DNA of 64,000 bases, taken from contig NC_018199.1 of assembly GCF_000219625.1 (NCBI RefSeq), positions 124,001-188,000 on the forward strand, given 5' to 3'. The translations under genes were made by a program, and so were the position numbers. Positions 11,065-20,931 of the stretch are shown piece by piece; the stretch's first letter is position 1; the number at the start of each line of letters is the position of its first letter. The notes under the pieces are model-generated. The model ran no database searches. It worked only from the letters and a program-made list of their open reading frames with translations, and was not told the origin of the DNA. The stretch is from Zymoseptoria tritici IPO323. Taxonomy: Eukaryota; Ascomycota; Dothideomycetes; Mycosphaerellales; Mycosphaerellaceae.

Positions 11065-11252
11065 AGAGCACGCCGCTCCCCCTGCAACGCTAGCGACCCA
11101 AGGCTGCGCCGAAAGGCTCCCAACGGCTATTGAGTTGTCTTCTATGCCACCTTCTGGACACCTGCTGGATCCCGTGCCACCAAGCAGTGCAAAATCTGGG
11201 ATCCATTCGTCTCTTCAAAGCTGCGAGTCTCTGACACAAAGTCCGGGCTAGG

Positions 11253-11705
11253 TCAAGATGGGGATCCCGCTGCGATCTGCTGATGTGTGATGGACACGAT
11301 CATGGTCGGCATCGGTGGGAAATGAGGTGGCGGACGGCAAGGTGTTTGAATGTATGTAACTGCCGGACGTTGTGTTAGTCTCCAGACTGCATCATCACCC
11401 ATGATCGTCCGATGCCAGTCGTGTTCCAGATGAGTACTCCACAGTCCATGAGCACGATTCGCAGTGTCAAGCAGCGAGGCTATCGTATCCCGCCATTGAC
11501 CCATTTTCATCCTTCCTATGTGCATAGAGTATAAATGCTTGAGTGCACTTTTATGCTCGGACGCTGTTCCTCGACGGCAAGGCTGGAAATTGCAGCAGGC
11601 TGGATTGAAGGATATAGCTGTATACAACATCGATTTGGCCATCGATTTGGCCGCATATTCGAGCCTCACCGGCGCAGACCTCTTGCCTGTGCAAACGACT
11701 CGCAC
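11253..11705 (-). CDS. Orphan ORF, 150 codons
   Basis: An uninterrupted minus-strand ORF. The middle is protein-like (SALKHLYSMHIGRMKMGQWR, HLEHDWHRTIMGDDAVWRLT), with a Pro-rich stretch and the end ITHQQIAAGSPS. The start at 11,705 is simply the most upstream. No domain, signal or membrane segment is evident. The plus strand is also open here, but with poorer composition. Confidence 0.35.
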   Translation of the reverse strand: MRVVCTGKRSAPVRLEYAAKSMAKSMLYTAISFNPACCNFQPCRRGTASEHKSALKHLYSMHIGRMKMGQWRDTIASLLDTANRAHGLWSTHLEHDWHRTIMGDDAVWRLTQRPAVTYIQTPCRPPPHFPPMPTMIVSITHQQIAAGSPS

Positions 11706-12086
11706 AACGATGAATCTGCTGTCGTACGGTCGGCCAATGAGAAGGCTGGAAACTGTTCATGGCGATAAGGGCAGTGGAGGTATTGTTGGTGGGGCTCGTG
11801 GTCAGACTCGCGACTGATCGCCAAGACGCGCGCTGGTCAGATAGGTCGCCTTGGTGTTCAAGCTGTGGCGTATATGGCTGACGAGTTGCTCAGGTGTGTA
11901 ATTGCTACGACTGTAACAAAAGTACTACGTATGAACAAAGGTCCGCTCCAGCACAAGACAAATACTCAAGAGACCATGAATAACTTGTTTGCAGCACTTG
12001 CATAGAGCTACTTCCTGGTGATGATTCTGTGTGAACTGCCGGCCTCATCCTTTCTTCGTAGTGCTCCTTTCTTCAACTTATGCCAC

Positions 12087-13976
12087 CTAGCTGTCGGATT
12101 CGAGGAGGATGTCCCGTATGCCTTGGAGGTAAACATTTCGGCCGTTCCGCACGGTCGTAAGTTCGTCCAGACATATTTTCGCCATCATATCCGCCCACAC
12201 CTTTATGTGCGTCAGATTCGGCGCCGGCCTCACCTCGGTCACGTCGGTGCAAGATTGGATATGACGGACCTCGTCGGCGTATGCTTCAATTTGACTGATT
12301 CGCCGAGACATCTCGATCTTCTTCTGTCGACAGGCTTGGAGCGTTTGCCGTAAAGAACCCTGCTCGGTCGACACATCCGGATCCAATACGGAGTCGAGTC
12401 GTGGGCGCTTGTGGCCCTCGCCGGAGTGCTCGTAGGGAAAGAGAGGAAGGTCGTTATAGAGTTTGGATGTGCGACGGATCGCGACGGGAGTCTGGCATAC
12501 CTGGACAACAGTGGTCCAGAAGAGGGTAGATAGAGCAGGGGGAGGCTGTCGGTCGGCTATGATACTCGTGGCTACAGCGAGACAGGCAAGAAACCCGGCC
12601 TCTTCACCGACGGTCGTATCGGTTATCGTAGGAAGCTTTCGGCGCTCATTCTTCGACAGCTTAAGTCCAGGGTGAAGATGCTCGATAAGCTCGCGGATCG
12701 CAGAATCTGCCTCAGGCGGCGCCAGTGTGTATAAAGTAGCTTCCTGTCCTGCCAGGTCGACCTCTGCAGCAAACCACAAGCGCGTCCCAGTTCCGACGTG
12801 ACGTACGAATGAGACCAGAGTGGTGAACCTAGTTTTGGCGTTGTGCTGCATCGCAGCCGCTCGCTCGAGCAGATCGATGGAACCATCCATCATGAGCTCA
12901 TCACTGGCAAAACGAAAGGTGGTGATTACGTCGCGGGCAATCCTCAGCATGTGGGATTCGGTATGGCGTTGCTCCCAGAACTGCGCAGTGGTGAGGGCGC
13001 CAGGCGCACATCGCTTACTCAAACATGCCGTCGTGTCCGGAGTTTCGACGTGGTCGTCGTATTGCAGGCTGATATGGTCGTCCTCTTGTAGGTCGAGGAA
13101 GACATTTGATCGAACTCCGCGAGCTTGCTCAGGCGATGGCGCCGATTTCGACGGAGTTGCAGAGTCCTGCTGCTCGGCGTGTTGTCCGTCTTCCGTCGTT
13201 CCGCCTTCCGGATTATCGCTGTCAGACCGCTCGTCTTGTAGACCGTCGTCTCCTCCAATATCCTGACTATCACTGCCAGACTGCTGGTCTTCTCCTCCTC
13301 CTCCGTCACTTTTTTCTCGATTCTCGCTGCCATTCCTATGGTCCAGACCATCGCTCCGACGCTCTTTCTGTGCCGTAATACGCCGCAGGTTCCGTCTCGT
13401 CGACTGCACGACGCGCTGCTGTGCATGGTCCTCCTCGATTGCCCAAGCCCTTGCAACCGTGCAATCTGCCGGTCGCCAATCACGAGTATGACTGGTCTTC
13501 TTGATCACGCCACGTTTGCTCAGGCGCTGCTCGCGGGCACGATCGAGTAGTTCCTTAGCTCGTTCCAATGACAGAGACTCGTCATCGCGTATCTGCAGTT
13601 TCGACAAATTACGAAGTCCCTGAAGAAAGCTCCTCGTTATGCCACATGCTCCAAACAGTGCGTAAATGCACAGAACGTTGGGCAGCTCATCTTTCCAAGG
13701 GCCCGAGAGGAGGTTCGCGAGGGCGGCGTGGTAGTTGCGATCGTTGTGATTCTCGAGATAGGTTTGGTTGAAGTGACGGATCAAGTGTGCGGTGGTGCTC
13801 GCCGAAAGCGCGCGCGTGAGCGGAGACTTGACTCGTGAGTCTTCGGTTTGGGTTTCGAGCCATAGCTTGCGGAACTTGTCCAGGGCGGCGATGCCTCCAT
13901 TCACGTCCTCAGCGCAGCGAGTGACCTCGTCGAGCCTCGAAGATGGGCGATGCAAGGAGACATGGAGTCCTGCCAT
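12087..13976 (-). CDS. Intact 629-codon orphan protein with degenerate Ulp1-like region
   Basis: The longest intact gene in the window. The frame is open from 14,123; I choose the ATG at 13,976 (MAGLHVSLHRPSS) because composition improves there. The N-terminal third is helical. Residues about 190-290 are charged and Gly/Ser/Asp-rich. Residues about 390-470 resemble the fold of Ulp1/C48 cysteine proteases: WFAAEVDLAGQEATLYTL matches the His-Trp strand followed by V-D-L, and VGEEAGFLACLAVA matches the D-C-G-x-F-x-C helix. However, Leu replaces the expected His, and Ala the nucleophilic Cys. If the match is right, the protein is catalytically dead. A KRPRLDS nuclear-localisation-like motif sits near residue 523 and a coiled segment follows. 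The lack of stops over 1.9 kb argues for recent selection. Fold assignment is inference. Confidence 0.65.
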   Translation of the reverse strand: MAGLHVSLHRPSSRLDEVTRCAEDVNGGIAALDKFRKLWLETQTEDSRVKSPLTRALSASTTAHLIRHFNQTYLENHNDRNYHAALANLLSGPWKDELPNVLCIYALFGACGITRSFLQGLRNLSKLQIRDDESLSLERAKELLDRAREQRLSKRGVIKKTSHTRDWRPADCTVARAWAIEEDHAQQRVVQSTRRNLRRITAQKERRSDGLDHRNGSENREKSDGGGGEDQQSGSDSQDIGGDDGLQDERSDSDNPEGGTTEDGQHAEQQDSATPSKSAPSPEQARGVRSNVFLDLQEDDHISLQYDDHVETPDTTACLSKRCAPGALTTAQFWEQRHTESHMLRIARDVITTFRFASDELMMDGSIDLLERAAAMQHNAKTRFTTLVSFVRHVGTGTRLWFAAEVDLAGQEATLYTLAPPEADSAIRELIEHLHPGLKLSKNERRKLPTITDTTVGEEAGFLACLAVATSIIADRQPPPALSTLFWTTVVQVCQTPVAIRRTSKLYNDLPLFPYEHSGEGHKRPRLDSVLDPDVSTEQGSLRQTLQACRQKKIEMSRRISQIEAYADEVRHIQSCTDVTEVRPAPNLTHIKVWADMMAKICLDELTTVRNGRNVYLQGIRDILLESDS

Positions 13977-14129
13977 TCGCGCTTCGATGGGGTGTGTTGT
14001 CCTTGTATGTTGTCCTTGTTCTAGCGTTACTTCCTCACTCCACGTTGCCCGGGTCGACAAGAGCGTGCGGAGGGTCCGGCGGAACGGCACGCTGACGACT
14101 ACTGTCGCACGGCAATGGCGCAAACCGTC

Positions 14130-15130
14130 GAGGATATCGCAGACAGTGGATCAACGTTGGGAGGATAAAGTCGTGAGGAAGCGAGGGGGCATATTCATCA
14201 TAATTTGCGAATCGTTCATAATCCATGTTTTGCGGTACGACGAAAAGGAGTCAAATCCTCGCATATATCGATGCGTATCCCACCGCTTCCCACCGCATCC
14301 TATCCATCCCATGAGACCCTCGACCTCCATGTGCGCACTTGCTTGCCTCTTAATAGGCGTTGGAGTCTCCCTTTTGCAACCGATTCACGTGAACTTGCTT
14401 ACATCAACAAGACCAACTCCTTTCTTCCTGGCCTTCGCTTCGGTCTTGTATCTCTCCTCCTCGGCTTCCCCCGCAGCTACCAACTACTCTCGTCTTTCTT
14501 CGACTCACCACTTGTCCAAGAGAGGATGTCCAACTCCCCTTCGACCAGCTTTTCTCCAGACAGCTTTCCCAGCGAAACCTAGTGTAGCGAGAAGTCGCAT
14601 CGAGAAGGCAACCCATTCTACTCTTTCTGCGTTGACCTCGAAAATACGCGAGACGAAGCGGTGGGGCGGGCGGTGGAGTGCGAGGAGTTCTTGCGCGGGC
14701 GCGGGCGGTTCGTGGTTGTCTCGCGGTGGGGAGGAGGAATGAGGCGAATCTTGGCGAACCCGAATTCGTAGTGGAGAGATGATTGCATGCGTATAGTTTC
14801 GTCACATCCCGTCGTTCAACGCGAATGTCTCCGAGAGGACTGATAACAAGTCGTGTCGGCGATGAAACTCTGTGCTCAGGGAAGATGCCAGTAGCCAGCT
14901 GGGGGGCAAATGGTCGATGCTCCTCAGATCTGCTTTCGGATTCGGACATACAATCCGCCGAACGGGAGCGGGAGCGGGAAGGGATGCGAAGAGCGGAGAC
15001 AGCTCCGATCCGGATCATCCCGTCTTCTCAAAAGATCCTATTGTACAAGAGATAGATTGTACACATTCCCAAGCTCCTCCCACGATCATCGCCCCACGGC
15101 TATGACCTCGCCTAGCGCGTCCTCCGCGTC
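14130..15130. other. No confident gene
   Basis: Upstream side of the 12,087-13,976 gene. Plus-strand ORFs (for example 14,205-14,582) and minus ORFs (14,404-15,018) overlap with equally poor composition. The minus frame read outward from the gene contains VAAGEAEEERYKTEAKARKE near 14,430-14,490, which could be an upstream exon. I cannot choose between them. Confidence 0.3.
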
Positions 15131-15490
15131 CATCGTGGAAACCTGGCTACAGAACTGAACACGGCCACCCACGACAACAACAAGCGCAACAACAAGCGCC
15201 GCCGGTCGATCCCTACCGACGACACCGCAGCTCCCAACAAAGCACCACGTCGACTTCGTCGCACCCCACTGTCCGCTATGAACGGCAACGCACAGCCATC
15301 GAGGAGGTCGATTCTGGCGGGCTACAAATGCATCAAAGCGTTGCGGTGCTTAGCAGACTGGGCCGAGGAGAGTTTCAGACAGTGGGCGGAGAACGAGTTG
15401 TTAGCGCCGGTTGCACGTTGGTCAGTTCGCCCGTCGACAGCTGTCTTGGTACTGGGACTTGCAATGTTGCAAGCCGCCTGAGATAGTGTT
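15130..15490 (+). CDS. Gln/Ser-rich orphan exon candidate
   Basis: A plus-strand frame with HPRQQQAQQQAPPVDPYRRH followed by a Ser/Thr-rich stretch, then a better balanced part (RTAIEEVDSGGLQMHQSVAV), ending near 15,483. A second frame, 15,278-15,481, also opens with ATG. Gln-rich tracts of this type are common in fungal nuclear proteins. No domain is recognised. Confidence 0.25.
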
Positions 15491-15807
15491 TCTCAATGGA
15501 GCATCGCGGTCGCAGACCTGCGAGCTCACCCGTGCAACGACATATGATCTAAGATGTACGCGACGATAGCTCGAAATTCACAAACAACAGTCAATGCCGA
15601 CCGCGTGCTGGATTCAGTACATTTGCCCTCCCATCTACCCCACCACCGTGGGTTCTAACAATCATAAGCAACTTCAAGTATGGCCATAGCACCCTGAAAA
15701 TATGGCGTCCCACTCGGCGCCAGTGACAGATTGCCAACGTCGCAAATCCCCGACGAGAGCATCGCGGAGCCCCTTGCCGTTGATCACAGCAGTACCTTCT
15801 GGCCGGC

Positions 15808-15990
15808 ATGGCCAACGCCGCCGTTTCCTCTTCGGCAGGTCCGGACAATGACAGCGACAGGATTGTTGCCGTGCAAACCCTTCTCCTGTGCGAACAGCAG
15901 TACGAGAAGCCAGCTTCAAGCCAATTTCATCTGCAAGAAATGCCTCCGCCGCACTCACACCAGCCCATCGCCATTGCAATAAAACCCTAA
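15808..15990 (+). CDS. Small orphan ORF
   Basis: A 60-codon ATG-initiated plus ORF (MANAAVSSSAGPDNDSDRIV to a His/Pro-rich end). The same frame continues past its TAA with AEAAAYLSDLLNQTLHLQTS, so the stop may be a mutation or lie in an intron. The minus strand is open over 15,674-16,006 but is Arg/Cys-rich and less likely. Function is unknown. Confidence 0.25.
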   Translation: MANAAVSSSAGPDNDSDRIVAVQTLLLCEQQYEKPASSQFHLQEMPPPHSHQPIAIAIKP

Positions 15991-16055
15991 GCAGAAGCCG
16001 CGGCATACCTCTCAGATCTCCTGAACCAGACTCTCCACCTTCAAACCTCGAACGA

Positions 16056-16130
16056 CCGCGGGCTGGAGTGCTGCGGGCTGGAGGGGCGTGGGCTGGAGTA
16101 ACGCGGGCTAGGGTGACGCGGGCTGGATGG
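16056..16130. repeat. 15-bp minisatellite, five units
   Basis: Five tandem 15-bp copies of the type CCGCGGGCTGGAGTG, with a few substitutions. The period preserves frame. The minus strand encodes Ser-Ser-Pro-Arg-Pro style pentapeptides (within an ORF at 16,041-16,226), the plus strand RAGVT-like ones. Confidence 0.8.
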
Positions 16131-16229
16131 GTAGCCTTCTTCTGCTGGGTGGAGAGGGTGATGGGCTGTTCGTCGAACGGCTCTCGAGTTTCGGCCTTGA
16201 TCGAACGATGATCGTCGCGAATTCATTTT

Positions 16230-17490
16230 GTGTTGCTTCTCCCTCGTGGTGGGTGTGTGCCTCTTTCTGGCAACTCTACGCCTGCAGTTTGGCTCTGCTT
16301 GAAACGCTCAATCTCGGTGCTCTACGAGTCGGCACCAAATTTCCCACTCCCGAGACTCTTGGCGACGAGTGCTGCGGTCGCAGTCGACTGTTCAGAAGAG
16401 ATGACGCTCGTCTCCAGTTCCTGGGAGCCTTTGGGGCCCATTCTTGCTAACAAGTTGATTGGCCGCGGCCTCGAGCATGGCTCCTGCAGGTTGTCACACA
16501 CGTACATCGGGCTCTTTCACAGGAAATTACTTGGCATCCTTGGGACGCACGGGGGTGCTCTGACCGACGACGAAGCCCAGCTCGAAGTTGGGATCGATCC
16601 ACTGGGCGGTCCAGGGGGCCCGAGGGAAAGAGAGAGAGAGAAAAGGTCAGATCCTAGAGAAGGAGAAGGACAAGGACAGGAGGGAGGATGAGGATATACA
16701 GGAAGCAGTGGATTGCGGAATGGGGATATGAGATCCGTGAAACATGGACATAGTAGAGCTTGCTTGGGAGAGGGGCACCAAAGCAGATGCGTTGGACTCT
16801 CCTACCAATCCTGCCCGGCGGACTCGTTCAGTGAGGATAATTCGACACTCTGGATGGTTCGACATTCTGGATGGTTCGACAGTCTGAATGAACTAATGGC
16901 TGACCGCCAGCACTTTCCAGCTGCTGTGCGCTGAGCTGACCACCACTTGAAACAGGTTCAGCAGCAGCGTTTCAAGCGCTGGAGGCCACAGTCCAGCGCG
17001 CTGGATCTTGTGCTGATTAAGAACGATCACATTCGTTAGAAATCCAAGCAGCCGCCACGAAGATCCTTACGCATCCGCCATCTCCGGCCAGAAGTTGCAA
17101 GGCCACTATCACGCCGACGAACTGCTTCACTTCACACTACGCAAGAGCTGCCTCGCTCCTGCCGATACGAGGCCTCTACTAGCACTACGAATGCTGTATC
17201 CGTCACGCTTGCTAGCTGATCTGGAGAAGCGCTGAGAGTGACATTATCAACTTTGCCGAAACTGCACTCGGGATGTGACGTCCGGACAAATCCCATTAAC
17301 ACGGTCATTTCCGCTCCGCCACCGCAGGGCTCCACTGGCATTTCCGCTCAACCTATCAGCACGTCAGTTTATCGGACATTACCAAGCAGTATCAGATCAT
17401 AACGCATTATCACTCATCCATGTCACTGCATCGCATTGGCCGAGTGGCATAGCATACAGTCTTAGCTTCTCGGCACTGCCAGGGTTTCTC
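16230..17490. other. No confident gene
   Basis: Several 60-150 codon ORFs on both strands (for example plus 16,230-16,691). None has convincing composition or a recognised motif. A purine-rich run at 16,620-16,690 and a small triplicated GGATGGTTCGACA-type repeat at 16,850-16,885 are the only visible structure. Confidence 0.3.
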
Positions 17491-17492
17491 GT

Positions 17493-17903
17493 TTGGAAGA
17501 GAAACTCAGACGAAGGGTTGGCATTCTCTCCGTCCTGATGGAGAGCTCTATCAGTCCATCAGGACGCCATCGCTCTTTTGGAGTGCCCGACTTACGAATT
17601 ATCGCACTAAGTATCGCGGAGGTGTCGGCGCCGTGGGCATCTTCCCTCGTCCATGGATGCCGTCGAGGGCAGCATCTCGCAGATTGGTCCAATCCGCCTC
17701 GGGCGTCTCTGTCGGGCGTCGTCGGTGCTTGGGTATCATGGGATCATGTGGTCATGACGGATGGAAGAGTCGCTTTTCTGGAAGAGAAGAGAGCCATCGG
17801 TAGCAGCCGCTTTCTGCAAGGACTGCGTATCTGGAAATCTCCTGCGCACGATCTTCTACGGGATGAACCTTGGTCCAGTACATCGTCCGTTGTTGGCCTG
17901 TGA
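17493..17903 (+). CDS. Orphan ORF, 136 codons
   Basis: An uninterrupted plus-strand ORF beginning MEEKLRRRVGILSVLMESSI. The first 100 residues are plausible (DLRIIALSIAEVSAPWASSL, VVMTDGRVAFLEEKRA); the end is weaker. A perfect 12-bp inverted repeat lies inside its 5' part (17,531-17,566). No domain is recognised. Confidence 0.3.
   Translation: MEEKLRRRVGILSVLMESSISPSGRHRSFGVPDLRIIALSIAEVSAPWASSLVHGCRRGQHLADWSNPPRASLSGVVGAWVSWDHVVMTDGRVAFLEEKRAIGSSRFLQGLRIWKSPAHDLLRDEPWSSTSSVVGL
17531..17566. repeat. Perfect 12-bp stem inverted repeat
   Basis: CGTCCTGATGGA at 17,531-17,542 pairs perfectly with TCCATCAGGACG at 17,555-17,566, leaving a 12-nt loop. There is no following U-tract and the context is a fungal ORF, so this is not a bacterial-type terminator. 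Confidence 0.8.
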
Positions 17904-18471
17904 CTGGTGGTCGACATTTGTGCGGATCGTTCGCATCAATCCTGAGTGTACCGGCACCTGCCTGGTGTGACGCATTTAAGTTCTACCCGATTTGCACACA
18001 CCACCCACTCAGACACCTCAAGCAGTCGTGTCAGCCAGGTCTGGTCGTCGGGCCTCTTCCATTTCTTGCACTTCGCTGTTACTTACTCTACCTACTATCA
18101 GTAATCGGTCCGTTGTTGGGATTGGCCCAAGTCTTCCTATTCGGCGGTGAGGGCTCCAACGAACTTGGCTAACCCCATCGTACGACCATCAGTAGCCTTC
18201 TACTGTCATCGGGTATCCCCTGTCGTGTCTGCGTTGCAGTCCGATCTGGCGATCTCCGCGTAGTCCACCGATCTCTACGCAGTCCATCGGTCAAGCTAGC
18301 GCAGTCGTCTCCACATACCCTAATAGAATTGGGGATGAAGAAGCGTCTTCTAGAGAAGCAATTGCGAGAAGCTGTGCAGCATCAAGATACAACAACGGCC
18401 ATCTCTGCAGCCTCGACAGCCTCCCGCCATTCCAGCTTAAGACTCGGGTCTGTATGCTCAACAGCCTCCAA

Positions 18472-18924
18472 CTATGCAAACTCAACCTCCGTCATGGGCG
18501 ACGGGCGAGTTCGTCGGTTGAGGCATCTTCCTCGGACAACATCGTGACTTTGAAGTCGAACCATAAAGTGGATGAAACCAACGCTTTCTCCATGAAACAC
18601 CATCTCGACGGGTACCATATACTCGACGCTCCTTTCCTTTTCGGCCTGCTCGAGAAGCTGAAATATGCCCAGCATCCCAAGGCTGAGCATGAGGTGCGTG
18701 GGACGGCGTTTCGAGTTGAGGACAATCCCATTCGGAAAAATCCGGGGAAGAAGGGTGGTGGAGGAGAGCGTGAGGGAATGAAGGCGTTGACGAAGAAGGT
18801 TGGGGGGGGAGTACTGCAAGATTGAGCTGGCCGATGGAGCCGACACCGCGAAGAGGGAGGAGACGAGGATGGTGGAGATGCACGCCCTCTGCAAGAACGT
18901 GCTCACCGTCTTCGTCTTCGCCAT
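18472..18924 (-). CDS. Small orphan protein with N-terminal hydrophobic segment
   Basis: A 150-codon minus-strand ORF. I start it at the ATG at 18,924 (MAKTKTVSTFLQRACISTIL), although the frame is open to 19,116. Residues about 9-30 form a hydrophobic segment after two Lys, consistent with a signal peptide or membrane anchor ending in a small-residue stretch (FAVSAPSASS). The C-terminal half is balanced (LGMLGIFQLLEQAEKERSVE, EMVFHGESVGFIHFMVRLQS). No family is recognised. A secreted or endomembrane protein is possible. Confidence 0.4.
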   Translation of the reverse strand: MAKTKTVSTFLQRACISTILVSSLFAVSAPSASSILQYSPPNLLRQRLHSLTLSSTTLLPRIFPNGIVLNSKRRPTHLMLSLGMLGIFQLLEQAEKERSVEYMVPVEMVFHGESVGFIHFMVRLQSHDVVRGRCLNRRTRPSPMTEVEFA

Positions 18925-19837
18925 CGGCGGCGGGGCAGGCTGCCATCGAGCGTCAGCTGTTCCGGGTATTGAATAACGCTGGTAAACGACTATAAACACA
19001 TCACTGTGTATATGTTCTTGACGAGGCGAACAACCATGAACTCGGTTCGTTTGAATGTACCGGCAAGGATGAGAATAATTGCGGTTGTTCACGGTATAGA
19101 CGACCTTCTTGCACAATTCGTGCGAGAGTTAGTTAGTCGGTCAGATCACAACCGGCGTTGGCATACGTCGATATTTGTCTTTACCAACAAGAACGTCGAC
19201 ATGTACTGGAGTCCCTCTCCATTGGTCAGGCGAGCTCCAGAGAGGCTCGCTGGGAGGCTTTTCAGCCAGCGATGCGGCTTGTGATCGATGGAGGATCTAG
19301 TTATCGGTAGAAGCCTAACAGCAGCCACGTTTCTCAAGCTCAATTCTTGGAGTCACGGCTCCATCTTTAATGACCAGTGACTTGGTTGCGTGACTCGATG
19401 GACTGTATTCTCCTTTCAGATGGTGACGTGAAGTTTGCACGCTGATTTGAGCCCTCGTGTCTGGAGTTGGGAAGAGGGAAGAATTATTGGAGACACTCGT
19501 AACTGTCTGTGAACCGCCATTGTCGTGGAACGACATACGTCTTTTCGGGTATCATATCAACGCTGGCTCTTCTTCGTCTGTAATCGAGCGTCCTCTGACC
19601 CTTTCACACGTCCTCCACATGCCCTTTTGCGTAGAGTGTCCACGCGCTTGCCCTTCCTCTTCCCTCATTGTTCCTCAATGATACTCCCCCGCATTGCACG
19701 TCGAAACCTTCTTGGCTCCTGCCCTTGTCCTACTTTTACCGCCCTCCCAAGTTCATCCACCCTCTTGCTTCTCACAGAGCTCAACGCAAAAAGGCTGAAG
19801 CTCTCACCCGAATCCTTCTGTTCCATTTCCCAGATGC

Positions 19838-20143
19838 TCAAATTGCGGCCGAATGAGGTGCTGCTGAGCCAGTGGGGATCTTCTTGTTTGTCGCCAACGC
19901 CGCAGTGGCTATAGATGTTGTCACTTGGTCAAATCGTCGATCAGGGTCTGGTATCATGGTTGAGGGAGTTAAGGTCGGACGTTGCATCGGTGCTTGAGAC
20001 ACTACCATCTCAGCGAGGTCGTCGGCTTGTGAGAAGGGAGAGTCGTCCGACAGAGGCAAGCCCAATGCGCTGGTCGAGGTCGACTTCAATGCTTCACTCG
20101 GCCAGCCAGCCGAGTTTCGAGATGGCCAGGCTTGAGATGGCAT
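19838..20143 (-). CDS. Orphan exon candidate
   Basis: A minus-strand ORF of 101 codons with even composition (SALGLPLSDDSPFSQADDLA, TMIPDPDRRFDQVTTSIATA), ending GSAAPHSAAI. It follows the 20,266-20,778 ORF on the same strand and may be its downstream exon. No domain is recognised. Confidence 0.35.
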   Translation of the reverse strand: MPSQAWPSRNSAGWPSEALKSTSTSALGLPLSDDSPFSQADDLAEMVVSQAPMQRPTLTPSTMIPDPDRRFDQVTTSIATAALATNKKIPTGSAAPHSAAI

Positions 20144-20265
20144 CTGAAGGGCCGATTTATGTGCCTGGTTGCTTGGTCTGCTTCGCCATCACTTTGAAGA
20201 CCTGCTCGTGTCAAGGCCTTGGGCTTTCCCGCCACTCGTAATCGGCCCGTGAGCGGGTGGGATAG

Positions 20266-20778
20266 CTAAGACTTCACAAGGGCTACGAATGTCATCGGAA
20301 CTTTTGAAAATCGGGATGGATTGGGTCGAATCGCTCGTGTTGAGAAGGTAGCTGTAGTGAAAGGCGGACGGAGCCAGCAGAAGCTGGGAGCAAGCGCAGA
20401 CGTGAGGCAATGGGCACTGACTGGCGTATTGATTGGTGGTGCTGGAGGCTGTCGGCAGTCTAAGAGAGGAGGTGGTGGAGGCCGACGCATTCCAATTGGC
20501 GAGCAGTACGGACCTTTTGTGTCAGAGGGCGGCGGTGATGCCATACCGGCGGTGAGGGAGGTAAGACGGCGTGTCTGCGGCTGCGTGCAAGGCCAATCTT
20601 CTGCCCATGCAACGCGCGTTCGAGTGCGAAGAATATCTGCTGAGCATTGCGGAGCCTGGGGTGGTTGTCTGAGATCAATGGTCGACTCGGCGCCGAGGAA
20701 TGTGTGACTGGCCTGGCTGAGATGTAATCGTAATCTTGGACTTGACGACATCTCACCCTCGCGACATCTCACCCTCAC
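20266..20778 (-). CDS. Pro-rich orphan ORF, 170 codons
   Basis: An uninterrupted minus-strand ORF with a proline run (MRRPPPPPLLDCRQPPAPPI) near residues 97-116 and the end SKVPMTFVALVKS. Its first codons overlap the start of the 16-bp minisatellite at 20,747. Disordered character. Function is unknown. Confidence 0.3.
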   Translation of the reverse strand: MRVRCREGEMSSSPRLRLHLSQASHTFLGAESTIDLRQPPQAPQCSADILRTRTRVAWAEDWPCTQPQTRRLTSLTAGMASPPPSDTKGPYCSPIGMRRPPPPPLLDCRQPPAPPINTPVSAHCLTSALAPSFCWLRPPFTTATFSTRAIRPNPSRFSKVPMTFVALVKS

Positions 20779-20906
20779 GACATCTCACCCTCACGACATC
20801 TCACCCTCACGACATCTCACCCTGACGACATCTCACCCTCGCGAACATCTCACCCTCGCGAACATCTCACCCTCGCCAACACCTCACCCTCGCCAACATC
20901 TCACCC
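20747..20906. repeat. 16-17-bp minisatellite, about ten units
   Basis: Ten tandem copies of GACATCTCACCCTCAC-type units. The first six are 16 bp. The last four are 17-18 bp with GAACATCT/CAACATCT variants, so both length and sequence drift in one direction. The period is not a multiple of three, so the array is not a coding repeat. Confidence 0.9.
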
Positions 20907-20931
20907 GGCGCCGTTCGTACATTGACGACGC

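Noticed and set aside
13792..14742. A 316-codon plus-strand ORF
   Set aside because: Its first half is the antisense of the 12,087-13,976 gene and its composition (Ser/Arg/Cys-rich) is that of a shadow frame.
17531..17566. Bacterial-type terminator
   Set aside because: No U-tract, and all other signs are of a eukaryotic genome.
20747..20906. Telomeric or CRISPR-like repeat
   Set aside because: Units are contiguous without spacers, and the sequence is not TTAGGG-like.
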